This document shows, piece after piece, positions 25,610 through 33,782 of a stretch of DNA of 60,835 bases (the first letter of the stretch is position 1; each line of letters starts with the position of its first letter). The translations under genes were made by a program, and so were the position numbers. The notes beneath the pieces were generated by a model. It searched no databases and was not told where the DNA came from. It worked only from the letters and a program-made list of their open reading frames with translations. The stretch is from an uncultured Bacilli bacterium (GTDB lineage Bacteria > Bacillota_I > Bacilli_A > RF39 > UBA660). The DNA is taken from NCBI GenBank assembly GCA_944350315.1, contig CALVON010000014.1, forward strand, positions 1 to 60,835, in the 5' to 3' direction.

Positions 25610-26227
25610 ATGGTAGTTAAAAGTATAATTGATAAGATGCTGCCTAATATTTGGCCAATGATAGCATTTATATCAATAATAGTGGTTACGCTTAGATGTG
25701 CATATTTATTTAGAGGAAGTAGAAGATTTGTCTTACATAAAGAAATATTATCTTTAATATTTATTATATATATATTATGTTTGTATTATATTTTAATAGG
25801 CTATAATGATGATTATGCTGTTGTTAACTTAATACCATTTAATGAGTTATTTAAGTATGAATTTGGAAGCTATAAATTTATGGAAATAATTATTTCTAAC
25901 ATTTTATTATTTTTACCTTTTGGTTTCTTTTCATCTTATTTTTTAAATAATAAAAAAGCTTCTTTGATATTTATAGTATCTTTAGTTGTTTTGTTACTTA
26001 TAGATTGGTTAAGGTATTATCTTGGAATGGGATTTATCATAGATTGTGTTATTTTAAGATTTATTGGTTGCTTTATTGGATACTTACTATACATAGGTTT
26101 GATGGCTATAAAAAGTAAATTACCTAGATTTATGAAAAGTGATGCTTTCCTTAATATATTTATTATTCTATTAATTATACTTGTTACAATATTTTCTTTT
26201 GATATAAATATATTTAATTATTTGTAG
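25610..26227 (+). CDS. VanZ-family membrane protein
   Basis: 205 aa with about five membrane helices. The family motif VNLIPFNELFKYE is followed by ISNILLFLPFGFF. VanZ-like proteins are linked to lipophilic glycopeptide resistance in some hosts, but the family's function is generally unknown. ATG 25610 follows GGAGTGATG. It stands immediately before ybeY and probably opens the ybeY-cdd-era-yqzL-recO operon. Confidence 0.88.
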   Translation: MVVKSIIDKMLPNIWPMIAFISIIVVTLRCAYLFRGSRRFVLHKEILSLIFIIYILCLYYILIGYNDDYAVVNLIPFNELFKYEFGSYKFMEIIISNILLFLPFGFFSSYFLNNKKASLIFIVSLVVLLLIDWLRYYLGMGFIIDCVILRFIGCFIGYLLYIGLMAIKSKLPRFMKSDAFLNIFIILLIILVTIFSFDINIFNYL

Positions 26228-26235
26228 GAGGATTT

Positions 26236-26676
26236 ATGTTTGAGGTTATTAATGATACAGATAAAGAAGTAGTGGAGATAGATATATTAAATAAATATGT
26301 GAAATATATTGTAAAAAAATTACATTTAAAAAAGTGTGAATTTAATATTATTATTGTTGATAATGATAAGATTCATGAGATAAATAAAAAATATCGTAAT
26401 ATTGATAGGGAAACGGATGTTATTTCTTTTGCTTTAGAAGACAATATGGATGTTTTATATAAAAAATTTAGATTACTTGGAGATATTTATATATCAATAG
26501 ATAAATGTTATCAACAAGCAAAGGAATATGGGCATTCGTGTGAAAGAGAAATTTGCTTTTTGGCAACTCATGGTATATTACATTTACTAGGGTATGATCA
26601 TATGAATGAAGAAGAAGAGAAAGAAATGTTTTTACTTCAAGATAAGTTATTAGAAGGTTATAAAATTATGAGATAG
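26236..26676 (+). CDS. ybeY: Endoribonuclease YbeY
   Basis: A zinc-dependent rRNA maturation and quality-control RNase. The metal site is intact: H112, H116 and H122 in HGILHLLGYDH. NRETDVISFALED-like IDRETDVISFALED is also conserved. 146 aa is normal. AGGAGG precedes the start. In operon with era and recO, as in many Firmicutes. Confidence 0.96.
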   Translation: MFEVINDTDKEVVEIDILNKYVKYIVKKLHLKKCEFNIIIVDNDKIHEINKKYRNIDRETDVISFALEDNMDVLYKKFRLLGDIYISIDKCYQQAKEYGHSCEREICFLATHGILHLLGYDHMNEEEEKEMFLLQDKLLEGYKIMR

Positions 26677-26684
26677 GAGAATTT

Positions 26685-27068
26685 ATGAGAGAAAAATTAA
26701 TTGAATTGTTGGATAATGCGTATGCTCCTTATTCAAATTTTAAGGTGGCTGCGATATTGGAGATGAATGATGGTAGATGTATTTCTGGTGTCAATGTTGA
26801 AAATGCATCTTATGGTGGTAGTATTTGTGCAGAGAGAAATGCATTTACAACAGCAATAACTATGGGGTATAAAAAAGGTGATTTTAAAAAATTATATGTT
26901 ATGGTTAGCGGTGATAAATTATCAACTCCTTGTTTTATATGTAGACAATTTATTGTAGAGTTTATGTCTTTTGATGATGAGATTATTCTTATGAGTAAGA
27001 ATGGTAATGTAAAAGAATTTAAGGTTAAGGATTTGTGTCCTTATCCGTTTGATAAAAATGATTTATGA
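26685..27068 (+). CDS. cdd: Cytidine deaminase
   Basis: A homotetrameric salvage enzyme converting cytidine and deoxycytidine to uridine and deoxyuridine. The zinc ligands and catalytic Glu are C48-A-E50 and PC83FIC86RQ. NVENASYGGSICAERNA is the family hallmark. 127 aa is normal. It lies 8 nt after ybeY and just before era, the usual Firmicutes order. Confidence 0.96.
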   Translation: MREKLIELLDNAYAPYSNFKVAAILEMNDGRCISGVNVENASYGGSICAERNAFTTAITMGYKKGDFKKLYVMVSGDKLSTPCFICRQFIVEFMSFDDEIILMSKNGNVKEFKVKDLCPYPFDKNDL

Positions 27069-27085
27069 GTAGGTAGGTGATGTGT

Positions 27086-27979
27086 ATGAAAAGTGGATTT
27101 ATTGCAATTGTAGGAAGACCTAATGTGGGAAAAAGTTCTTTGCTAAATGCAATTATAGGTAAGAAGGTAGCAATAACTTCGGATAAACCACAGACAACGA
27201 GAAATATTATTCAAGGAATTAGAACAGATGATGATAGCCAAATGGTTTTTGTAGATACTCCGGGTATTCATAAGCCTAAAAATAAATTAGGTAAGATATT
27301 AAATAAACAGGTATATTATTCACTTAATGATGTGGATGTCATTTTATTTTTAATTGACATTACGGAAACGCTTGGAAAAGGTGATAAATTTGTGATTGAT
27401 GTTTTAAATAATGTTAGCGTTCCCGTAATATTAGTAATTAATAAGATTGATAAGTTGCCAAAAGAAGATATTTTGAAGAAAATTGATGAATATAAAGATT
27501 TATATAATTTTGATGAAATTATACCAGTATCTGCTAAAAAAATGGATAATGTTGATAGATTAATAAAAGTATTAAAAAGTAAACTTACAGATAATATAAA
27601 ATATTATGATGATGATATTTATACTGATAAGCCAATTAATTTTATTGTATCAGAATTAATTAGAGAGAAAATATTAGAATTAACATTTGAGGAAGTGCCA
27701 CATAGTGTAAGTGTAATTACTGATTCGATGGAATATAGTAAAGATAATGTAAATGTTAAAGCGACGATAGTAGTAGATAGAGAAAATTTAAAAAAAATTT
27801 TGGTTGGAAAAAATGGTACAATGATTAAGGAAATAGGGATTAAATCAAGAGTAGAAATTGAAAATTTAATTGGTAGGCAAGTATATTTAGAATTATTTGT
27901 AAAAGTAATACCTAAATGGAGAGATCGAGAAAAATTTTTAAATGAAATAGGTTATAAAGAGTATAATTTTGATAAATAA
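27086..27979 (+). CDS. era: GTPase Era
   Basis: An essential ribosome-assembly GTPase that binds the 3' end of 16S rRNA. G1 GRPNVGKSS, G2 region TTRN, G3 DTPG, G4 NKID and G5 SAK are all present. The C-terminal KH domain carries GKNGTMIKEIGIKSRVEIE. 297 aa. ATG 27086 is chosen over the GTG at 27077, which overlaps the ribosome-binding site. Confidence 0.96.
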   Translation: MKSGFIAIVGRPNVGKSSLLNAIIGKKVAITSDKPQTTRNIIQGIRTDDDSQMVFVDTPGIHKPKNKLGKILNKQVYYSLNDVDVILFLIDITETLGKGDKFVIDVLNNVSVPVILVINKIDKLPKEDILKKIDEYKDLYNFDEIIPVSAKKMDNVDRLIKVLKSKLTDNIKYYDDDIYTDKPINFIVSELIREKILELTFEEVPHSVSVITDSMEYSKDNVNVKATIVVDRENLKKILVGKNGTMIKEIGIKSRVEIENLIGRQVYLELFVKVIPKWRDREKFLNEIGYKEYNFDK

Positions 27980-28026
27980 TGTTTCAATTTAGATAAATAG
28001 TAACATAATAATAATAGGTGATAAAA

Positions 28027-28119
28027 ATGACAAGTAAAGAGTATTTTGAATTATTTAAAAAGACAGGAAAAATTGAATATTATTTAGAATATAAAAAGTT
28101 AACTAGAAAAGAGAAGTAA
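28027..28119 (+). CDS. yqzL: YqzL-like micro-protein, 30 aa
   Basis: A 30-codon ORF with a clear AGGTGAT ribosome-binding site, located exactly between era and recO where Bacillus subtilis has yqzL. The peptide (YFELFKKTGKIEYYLEYKK) follows the YqzL pattern of aromatic-x-x-x-x-x-TG-x-I-x-x-YL-x-x-K but is shorter than the ~47-aa Bacillus protein. It ends 1 nt before the recO ATG. Function is unknown even in Bacillus. Confidence 0.7.
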   Translation: MTSKEYFELFKKTGKIEYYLEYKKLTRKEK

Positions 28120-28120
28120 A

Positions 28121-28852
28121 ATGATAAAAAAAATAGAGGGTATTGTTTTGTCAGAGGTTGATTATAAAGAAAATAGTAAAATTATCAATGTATTTACTAA
28201 AGATTTAGGAATTATTGGATTTGTTGCAAAAGGTACAAAAAAAGTTAATAGTATATTATCTTCGGTTACTTCTAAAATGACATATGGGTACTTTCATATT
28301 AATTATAAGGAAAATGGGCTGTCAACATTAATAGAAGTTGATGTTATAAATAAATTTAAAAACATTAAAAAAGATATTAATATGACAAGCTATTCACTTT
28401 ATTTATTGGAACTTTCTAGTAAAGTTTATAAACATCAAGAAGATAATAATATTTATTTTCTTTTAATATCCAGTTTAATTAAAATAAATGAAGGCTATGA
28501 TTATAAAGTAATTACTAATATTTTTGAACTTAAAATGTTGGATTTTTTGGGCATTAGACCGGTAATAGATGAGTGTGTTAATTGTGGAAGTAAAAATGAT
28601 ATTGTTACAATATCTAGTTATAAGGGTGGTTATCTTTGTAAAAATTGTGCTCGTGGCGAGGTAATTGTTAATATTAGAACAATTAAGTTGCTCAGAATGT
28701 TTTATTATGTAGATATTTCAAAAATAACTAAATTAGATGTTAGTGATAATATAAAGAATGAATTATCTAATTTTATTTATGATTATTATGATAGATATTC
28801 TGGAATATATTTAAAAAGTAGAGAATTTCTAAAAAATTTAGATAAATTATAA
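28121..28852 (+). CDS. recO: DNA repair protein RecO
   Basis: Recombination mediator that with RecR loads RecA on SSB-coated DNA. N-terminal OB fold (IEGIVLSEVDYKENSKIINVFTKDLG), helical middle, and a zinc site formed by CVNCGS and CKNCARG. 243 aa is normal. It is coupled to yqzL and follows era as expected. Confidence 0.95.
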   Translation: MIKKIEGIVLSEVDYKENSKIINVFTKDLGIIGFVAKGTKKVNSILSSVTSKMTYGYFHINYKENGLSTLIEVDVINKFKNIKKDINMTSYSLYLLELSSKVYKHQEDNNIYFLLISSLIKINEGYDYKVITNIFELKMLDFLGIRPVIDECVNCGSKNDIVTISSYKGGYLCKNCARGEVIVNIRTIKLLRMFYYVDISKITKLDVSDNIKNELSNFIYDYYDRYSGIYLKSREFLKNLDKL

Positions 28853-28866
28853 AAGGATGTTATAAC

Positions 28867-29070
28867 ATGACTGAGAAAAACATAATTTATGGTTATAAAA
28901 TATTTAATAGTGATTTTACAAATCGATTTAATAAAAAATTTGAAGTTGGTAAAAAATATGTTGCAGAAGATAGTCATAAACATTATTCATATCATTATTG
29001 TCAGTATTTAGAAGATGTTTTTGTTTATTATAGCAGTTTGGATACAATAATTAACTATGGAGGAAATTAA
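28867..29070 (+). CDS. Small DUF7666-like protein
   Basis: 67 aa. The pattern YGYKIFNSDFTNRFNKKFEVGKKY followed by HYCQYLEDVFVYY resembles the N-terminal part of DUF7666 proteins found in phages and gut bacteria. Those are usually longer, so this copy may be truncated. The next 43-codon frame overlaps it by 14 nt. AAGGATG precedes the ATG. Role unknown. Confidence 0.55.
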   Translation: MTEKNIIYGYKIFNSDFTNRFNKKFEVGKKYVAEDSHKHYSYHYCQYLEDVFVYYSSLDTIINYGGN

Positions 29071-29188
29071 TTTATTTTTGAATAAGTTTGTTGGTTGTAG
29101 TGAAGTGATAAGTACAATCAAATACTATCAATTAAATAAAAAAAGAGCTTATATTTTAGCAAGAAAAAAACCAGAATATGAAGTCTGA
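29057..29188 (+). CDS. Overlapping 43-aa ORF
   Basis: Begins 14 nt before the end of the previous gene in another frame and ends with TGA at 29188. Encodes a basic peptide, MEEINLFLNKFVGC..., with RAYILARKKPEYEV at its end. It could be the frameshifted remainder of the upstream DUF7666-like protein or a coupled small gene. It has no independent ribosome-binding site. Confidence 0.35.
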   Translation: MEEINLFLNKFVGCSEVISTIKYYQLNKKRAYILARKKPEYEV

Positions 29189-29193
29189 TTTTT

Positions 29194-29337
29194 TTAATTA
29201 CATTTATTTACATGACATGGATTACAAAATACAAAGAAAATAATAGCTACAACAATAAGAATAGCCCATATCCAGTTATTGTTATCGTATCCATATCCAT
29301 AGCCATAACCGTATGCTGGATAACCATATCCGTACAT
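29194..29337 (-). CDS. YjcZ-like Tyr/Gly-rich small membrane protein
   Basis: A 47-aa protein with a strong GGAGTG ribosome-binding site. Residues 1-18 are a (Y-G) repeat (MYGYGYPAYGYGYGYGYD), residues ~22-38 form one hydrophobic helix, and the tail CNPCHVNKCN has three Cys and one His. Gly/Tyr-rich one-helix mini-proteins of the YjcZ type are often sporulation-associated in Bacilli. The Cys/His tail and the palindrome upstream raise the possibility of metal-linked control. Confidence 0.65.
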   Translation of the reverse strand: MYGYGYPAYGYGYGYGYDNNNWIWAILIVVAIIFFVFCNPCHVNKCN

Positions 29338-29365
29338 GGTATTTCACTCCTTTCATTAATATTAT

Positions 29366-29384
29366 ATTTGTAATAATTACAAAT
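29366..29384. promoter_or_regulatory. Fur/Zur-like palindromic operator
   Basis: A perfect 9-1-9 palindrome: ATTTGTAAT-A-ATTACAAAT. The core TTGTAAT-A-ATTACAA differs from the Bacillus Zur box TCGTAAT-n-ATTACGA at one position per arm. It lies 29 bp upstream of the minus-strand 47-aa gene and overlaps its likely promoter region. Confidence 0.5.
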
Positions 29385-29430
29385 TAATATAATGGATACC
29401 TAAATATAGAAAATAGTTAATTTGTTTGAA

Positions 29431-29475
29431 TAAAAAAATAAAAACTACTGGCTAAAATAATAGAGTAGTTTTTAT
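29431..29475 (-). terminator. Terminator of the tRNA cluster
   Basis: ATAAAAACTACT (29438-29449) pairs with AGTAGTTTTTAT (29464-29475). The T-run is on the minus strand, matching the end of the minus-strand tRNA transcript. Confidence 0.8.
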
Positions 29476-29521
29476 TATATTGATATATAGCTATGCTCAA
29501 AGAATGAGCTTTAATTTATAA

Positions 29522-29597
<76 letters not shown>

Positions 29598-29604
29598 AAA
29601 AAAA

Positions 29605-29681
29605 TGGCGGTTTCGACGGGATTTGAACCCGCGATCTTCTGCGTGACAGGCAGACGTGATGGACCACTACACTACGAAACC
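29605..29681 (-). tRNA. tRNA-Asp (GTC)
   Basis: Acceptor GGTTTCG/CGAAACC, anticodon GTC, discriminator G, encoded CCA. Confidence 0.96.
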
Positions 29682-29682
29682 A

Positions 29683-29759
29683 TGGTTGCGGGAGCTGGAT
29701 TTGAACCAACGACCTCTGGGTTATGAGCCCAGCGAGCTACCAGACTGCTCCATCCCGCG
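29683..29759 (-). tRNA. Initiator tRNA-fMet (CAT)
   Basis: Anticodon CAT. Initiator features are visible: an unpaired C1/A72 at the acceptor end and three G-C pairs (GGG/CCC) in the anticodon stem. CCA is encoded. Confidence 0.95.
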
Positions 29760-29768
29760 ATAAATAAA

Positions 29769-29861
29769 TGGCGGAGGAAAAGGGATTCGAACCCCTGCGC
29801 CGCTTTCACGACCTCTCGGTTTTCAAGACCGATCCCTTCAACCGGACTTGGGTATTCCTCC
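29769..29861 (-). tRNA. tRNA-Ser (TGA)
   Basis: A 93-nt type II tRNA with long variable arm; anticodon loop CTTGAAA (TGA), encoded CCA. Confidence 0.95.
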
Positions 29862-29868
29862 AATAAAA

Positions 29869-29957
29869 TGGTGCCTAAGGTCGGACTTGAACCGACACGA
29901 GGGTTAATTCTCGCAGGATTTTAAGTCCTGTGCGTCTACCTATTCCGCCACTCAGGC
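29869..29957 (-). tRNA. tRNA-Leu (TAA)
   Basis: An 89-nt type II tRNA with long variable arm; anticodon loop CTTAAAA (TAA), encoded CCA. First gene of a five-tRNA transcript Leu-Ser-fMet-Asp-Phe. Confidence 0.95.
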
Positions 29958-30077
29958 AAGTTATTTATCACACAAATTTGTGTTGACTAGTTAATTATAT
30001 AACAAAAAAAATAAATTAGCAACCTTTTTTTATAAAAATATTAAAAAAAGTAAGACATTTTTTTCAAAACCATGTTT

Positions 30078-30121
30078 TATAATAAAAATTTAAATACATT
30101 ATAATAAAAATTTAAATACAT
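30078..30121 (+). repeat. Two tandem 22-bp repeats
   Basis: The unit starting TATAATAAAAATTTAAATAC occurs twice without a gap, each copy with a -10-like TATAAT, just upstream of the promoter at 30131. Confidence 0.8.
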
Positions 30122-30130
30122 TATAAACAA

Positions 30131-30159
30131 TTGACAAAGGTAAAAAAAATCTATATAAT
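30131..30159 (+). promoter_or_regulatory. Sigma-A promoter of the coiled-coil operon
   Basis: TTGACA (30131-30136), 17 bp, TATAAT (30154-30159): perfect consensus. Confidence 0.85.
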
Positions 30160-30193
30160 TGTTTTGTATGATTAAGATAAGAGGTGGTTGGCC

Positions 30194-31771
30194 ATGTCAA
30201 GTAGTAATAGTAGTGTTATTCAATATTTAAGACAATATGAGATGTTTTCTAATAGTTTGAAATTAGTAAAAAAAGTTGATGAAAAAGAAATGATTATTAA
30301 ACAGTTGACTAAATTAGAGTATAAGATATTAGAGGTTACTAATGAAGGATATGAGGAAGAATACTATGCCTTAGCAAATAAAGAATGTGGACTATTAGAA
30401 GAAGAAAAAAAGAGAATTTCAATGTTAATAGATTTAATTAATCAAAGGTTGTCTTATGTTGAAAAAAGATGTAATGATCACTATCAATTAACAGGTGAGA
30501 CGTTGGATGTTAATGATGTTTTAGGAGCAGATACTTTAGATATCTTGGAAAATAGATTGTCAATAATTGAAAAGTATATGAAAAATATTAGGCTTGAGAA
30601 AGAACTTAATGAAGAAATAGAAGGTTTGTCTAATAAAATATCATTGGCTAGTGAAAAGATAGCTATTAATGATAGTTTAAATAAAGAGTTAGAGAGTAAG
30701 TTTAAATCAACTATGCATACGGCTTTTGAAGAAAACAATTTATATAGTTTGTTAGATGTAAAAGATGATATAGAATATGCATATTTTGAAACAGAAAAAT
30801 CTTTGACGTTAGCTGAATTAAATATGGAATCTGCAAAGTCTTCACCATTAAATGTATTTAGTGATTGTCAAAAAGTTCTTGATGAGGTAAAAAAAGATTA
30901 TGAAAAGTATAAAGATAAATTAAGTCTTCTTAGACTAATGGAGATATTTAATCGTGAGGTTAATGATTATGAAGAATTGTTAAATAAACGAAAAGAGATA
31001 AATGATTTATTTAAATATATTAAAAACAATGAGTTTGTAAATGCGGTAATAGATATGGTTTCAGAACAATATAATACTATATTAATGGAGCAGCAAGATA
31101 TTAATACTTTTGATGATTTAACTTCAGAAAGAGAAAGAAAAATGGAAGCTCTTGCAGAAATTGAAAATGAAAATAATAGTGATGAGTTTCAAGCTGTATT
31201 AAAAGTTTTAATTGAAAATGAAAGAAGAAAAGAAGAAAAAATAGAAGAAGAAAAAAGACGATTGGCTGAAGAAGAAAGAAAGAAAAAACTTGAATTAGAG
31301 AAAAAAAGACAAGAAGAAATACTTAAAAGACAAAAAATAATTGAAGAAGCGCGAAAGAAAGAAATAGAAAAAAGAACGAAGCAATTATTAGAACAACAAC
31401 AAAATTCAGTGCTCCAAACCAAAAATAAGGAAAAAGCTTATAGTTTTGAAACAATGAAAGATAATATTGCAAAAAGAATAGAAGATAATTCTGATTTGAT
31501 GACGAGTGAAAAAAGTGAGTCAAAAGATAGATTAAATATAGAAAAAGAACTTTTTGATGAGTTTGCAAATGATAATAAACAAAGAAAACATAGAGATATT
31601 GATGAATTATTGAATAATTTAGTGTTAGATGAAGATGATAATGAAAAAAAGAGTAATCAATTACCTGATGTATCACTTGATGAATATATGAAGAATTTTG
31701 ATGAAAAAAGTATCGACAATGATAATAGTTTTTTTAGTAACAGTGATGTATTTCCTAATATTCCAGTATAG
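30194..31771 (+). CDS. Large coiled-coil protein A
   Basis: 525 aa, not recognised. No signal peptide or membrane helix. Nearly all helical, with heptad-like segments. Residues ~340-410 form a highly charged Glu/Lys/Arg single-helix-like stretch (ERRKEEKIEEEKRRLAEEE...). The C-terminal ~100 residues are acidic and probably disordered. ATG 30194 follows GAGGTGG. A consensus promoter suggests strong expression. It forms an operon with protein B and a DUF1292 protein. A cytoplasmic structural or scaffold role is possible but unproven. Confidence 0.7.
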   Translation: MSSSNSSVIQYLRQYEMFSNSLKLVKKVDEKEMIIKQLTKLEYKILEVTNEGYEEEYYALANKECGLLEEEKKRISMLIDLINQRLSYVEKRCNDHYQLTGETLDVNDVLGADTLDILENRLSIIEKYMKNIRLEKELNEEIEGLSNKISLASEKIAINDSLNKELESKFKSTMHTAFEENNLYSLLDVKDDIEYAYFETEKSLTLAELNMESAKSSPLNVFSDCQKVLDEVKKDYEKYKDKLSLLRLMEIFNREVNDYEELLNKRKEINDLFKYIKNNEFVNAVIDMVSEQYNTILMEQQDINTFDDLTSERERKMEALAEIENENNSDEFQAVLKVLIENERRKEEKIEEEKRRLAEEERKKKLELEKKRQEEILKRQKIIEEARKKEIEKRTKQLLEQQQNSVLQTKNKEKAYSFETMKDNIAKRIEDNSDLMTSEKSESKDRLNIEKELFDEFANDNKQRKHRDIDELLNNLVLDEDDNEKKSNQLPDVSLDEYMKNFDEKSIDNDNSFFSNSDVFPNIPV

Positions 31772-31799
31772 GTGTGTATTCTTTTAATGGGGTGATTAT

Positions 31800-33392
31800 A
31801 TGTTAGATATTAATGACAACGATTTTAGATTATTAAAGATGACTGGCAGTTTACTTAGTAATGCTAAAGATCAAAAAACTTTTGATGAGGCATTGAGTAA
31901 TTACCAAAATTTTGCTATGAAAATAGATAAAAGACTTTTTGATGATTTTTTAGGTAAGATCGGTGAATATAGTAGTAGTATGACGTTAGAAGAAGAACTT
32001 GTTTTTTTGGAAGAATTAGAATCTAGCTATAATCAGTTATATCAATTGCAGTGCAAACTTAAAAGTATTTATGGTACTTATACAGATTTAGAATTAGCAT
32101 TATCTGATTTGAAATGCATTGATATTGAGAGGATAATTGAAAGAAAAGATACTATAAGCGGATATTTAATAAATAGTCAGAATAGTGATGAATGCCGAAA
32201 ACAATTAGAAGAATATAATTTAAAATTAACTAATGAAGAAAAAAGAAAAATAAATAATCAAGATACCTTTTTGAGGTTTGAACAAGAGCTTAAAAATTTA
32301 TTTATGAATTCTGAAGGAAGAATTAGTTCTGGAGAAGCAACTGTTTATGCTAGTGTTAAATCAGAATATGAGAATAATGGGTTTAATTTAAAGAGATTAT
32401 TATTAGATAGTGAATTTAGAGAAAAAACTTATAAAGAAATTGCAGAATTAAGTAATGAGCAAGACGATTTAATTAAATCTCTTGAAATTAGCTATAATGT
32501 TCTTCCAAATGCAGAAAATAGAGAAATTATGAATAATGCAAAAAGAGAACAAGCAAATATAAAATATCATTTAGTGTTAATAAAAATGGTTATGCTTATT
32601 TCAAATGATGAAAGTGAATATGATAAGCTGGTTGAAAAAAGAGAAAAATTATTGGACTTAATTAGTGCAAGAAAAGCTTATTTGAATAAATTAGGTAAAA
32701 AAATTATTGTTGATCCTTTTGATAGAATTAAAGTTTTTGAACAACTACAATATTTAAAAAATGAATTTATGGATAATACAAGAATTATAAATAGAATTAG
32801 GACTTCTATTAATGAAATAGGAAATAAGTTAGATGAATTGACCTCTAAAAATAGTGAATTATTAGTAAAACTTAATTCTATGGATAGATATTTTATAAAG
32901 GACAAAAAATCTTTTTCTGATATAAGTACTGTTTCAATAGTTGGTGCTAGAAGTGAGATGAGAAAGACTCCTGGTAATATAGTAAGTGATGTAAGGGCAA
33001 TTGGAGATAGTTTTGAATTGGGTAGGGCTTGTGAAAAAGCAGTTAGTGTAATCAAAAGAATAAATCGTAATATATTAGGAGCAGTTCAGGAAGATGAAAT
33101 GATAGCGACTCCAAAATTAGTAGTTGAAAAGGTTGATGAAGCAAAAACTGAGGTAAAGATGCCCAATATTGTTGATGATATAGATCAATCAAATAGTTTA
33201 GAAACTGCTACTGATTCTATATTTGAAGATAATGAAGATAATCCTTTTGATTCAGTATCTCTTTTTGATGATAGAAGCAGTGATGATGATATATGGAGTG
33301 AAAGCAGTGAAAAAGCACAAGATGAACCATTTTGGCAGTCAAAAGAGGATTCAATAGATGAACAGATAAAAAGATTAAAATTAGTAACATAG
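31800..33392 (+). CDS. Large coiled-coil protein B
   Basis: 530 aa, not recognised. Similar in size and composition to protein A: soluble, helical heptads through ~residue 370, a short central segment SFSDISTVSIVGARSEMRKTPGNIVSDVRAIG that looks ordered and conserved, and an acidic Ser/Asp-rich tail. ATG 31800 follows GGGGTGATT. It lies 28 nt behind protein A. The two may be distant paralogues. Confidence 0.7.
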   Translation: MLDINDNDFRLLKMTGSLLSNAKDQKTFDEALSNYQNFAMKIDKRLFDDFLGKIGEYSSSMTLEEELVFLEELESSYNQLYQLQCKLKSIYGTYTDLELALSDLKCIDIERIIERKDTISGYLINSQNSDECRKQLEEYNLKLTNEEKRKINNQDTFLRFEQELKNLFMNSEGRISSGEATVYASVKSEYENNGFNLKRLLLDSEFREKTYKEIAELSNEQDDLIKSLEISYNVLPNAENREIMNNAKREQANIKYHLVLIKMVMLISNDESEYDKLVEKREKLLDLISARKAYLNKLGKKIIVDPFDRIKVFEQLQYLKNEFMDNTRIINRIRTSINEIGNKLDELTSKNSELLVKLNSMDRYFIKDKKSFSDISTVSIVGARSEMRKTPGNIVSDVRAIGDSFELGRACEKAVSVIKRINRNILGAVQEDEMIATPKLVVEKVDEAKTEVKMPNIVDDIDQSNSLETATDSIFEDNEDNPFDSVSLFDDRSSDDDIWSESSEKAQDEPFWQSKEDSIDEQIKRLKLVT

Positions 33393-33400
33393 GAGGAAAT

Positions 33401-33643
33401 ATGAAATTAGAAATAAATAAGGTAGTAACATTGGGAAACAATGAAGAATATTTAATTGTTGATATGGTTGAAAAAGATGGGAAAGAATATTATTATATTG
33501 CAGAAGTTAATGATGACGAGACAGATATAAAGGATAACTATAAAATAGTTTGTGCAACACATAAAGATGGAGATGTATATTTAGATGAAGTTTTGGGCGA
33601 AGATAAGCTTAAAGCCATTCTCCCTTTATTTATAAAAGAATAA
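33401..33643 (+). CDS. DUF1292 family protein
   Basis: An 80-aa acidic beta-rich protein of the YrzB type, with the family's YLIVDMVEKDGKEYYYIAEV pattern and a C-terminal LPLF. AGGAGG precedes ATG 33401, 8 nt after protein B. DUF1292 function is unknown. A second DUF1292 gene in this window (39811) is also next to a coiled-coil gene. Confidence 0.8.
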   Translation: MKLEINKVVTLGNNEEYLIVDMVEKDGKEYYYIAEVNDDETDIKDNYKIVCATHKDGDVYLDEVLGEDKLKAILPLFIKE

Positions 33644-33666
33644 TACCAATTTTGGTATTTTTTCTT
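33642..33666 (+). terminator. Terminator at the DUF1292 stop codon
   Basis: AATACCA pairs with TGGTATT across a short loop, followed by TTTTTT. The TAA stop is at the base of the stem. Confidence 0.65.
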
Positions 33667-33693
33667 GACAAAGCAGTAAATATTTAATATAAT
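33665..33693 (+). promoter_or_regulatory. Sigma-A promoter of rplM-rpsI
   Basis: TTGACA (33665-33670), 17 bp, TATAAT (33688-33693): perfect consensus. Confidence 0.85.
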
Positions 33694-33699
33694 CATAAT

Positions 33700-33782
33700 C
33701 GGTACATTTTATATTGGATTTGTTTTTGTATTGGGAACACAAAAATGATGAAAATAAATTTATAAAAGTGAAGGAGAATAAA
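33700..33782 (+). promoter_or_regulatory. Candidate L13 mRNA leader
   Basis: An ~80-nt leader between promoter and rplM contains a TTTTTGT/ACAAAAA hairpin with an ATTGGGA-containing loop (~33722-33747). Bacillus rplM carries an autoregulatory 'L13 leader'. Homology is inferred from position and hairpin only. Confidence 0.4.

Noticed and set aside
29672-29863. 63-aa minus-strand ORF
   Set aside because: Lies entirely over tRNA-fMet and tRNA-Ser; it is a chance frame through tRNA genes.
31189-31676. Minus-strand ORFs antisense to coiled-coil protein A
   Set aside because: Products of reversed Lys/Glu codons giving Ser/Phe-rich or Leu-rich chains; no start signals.
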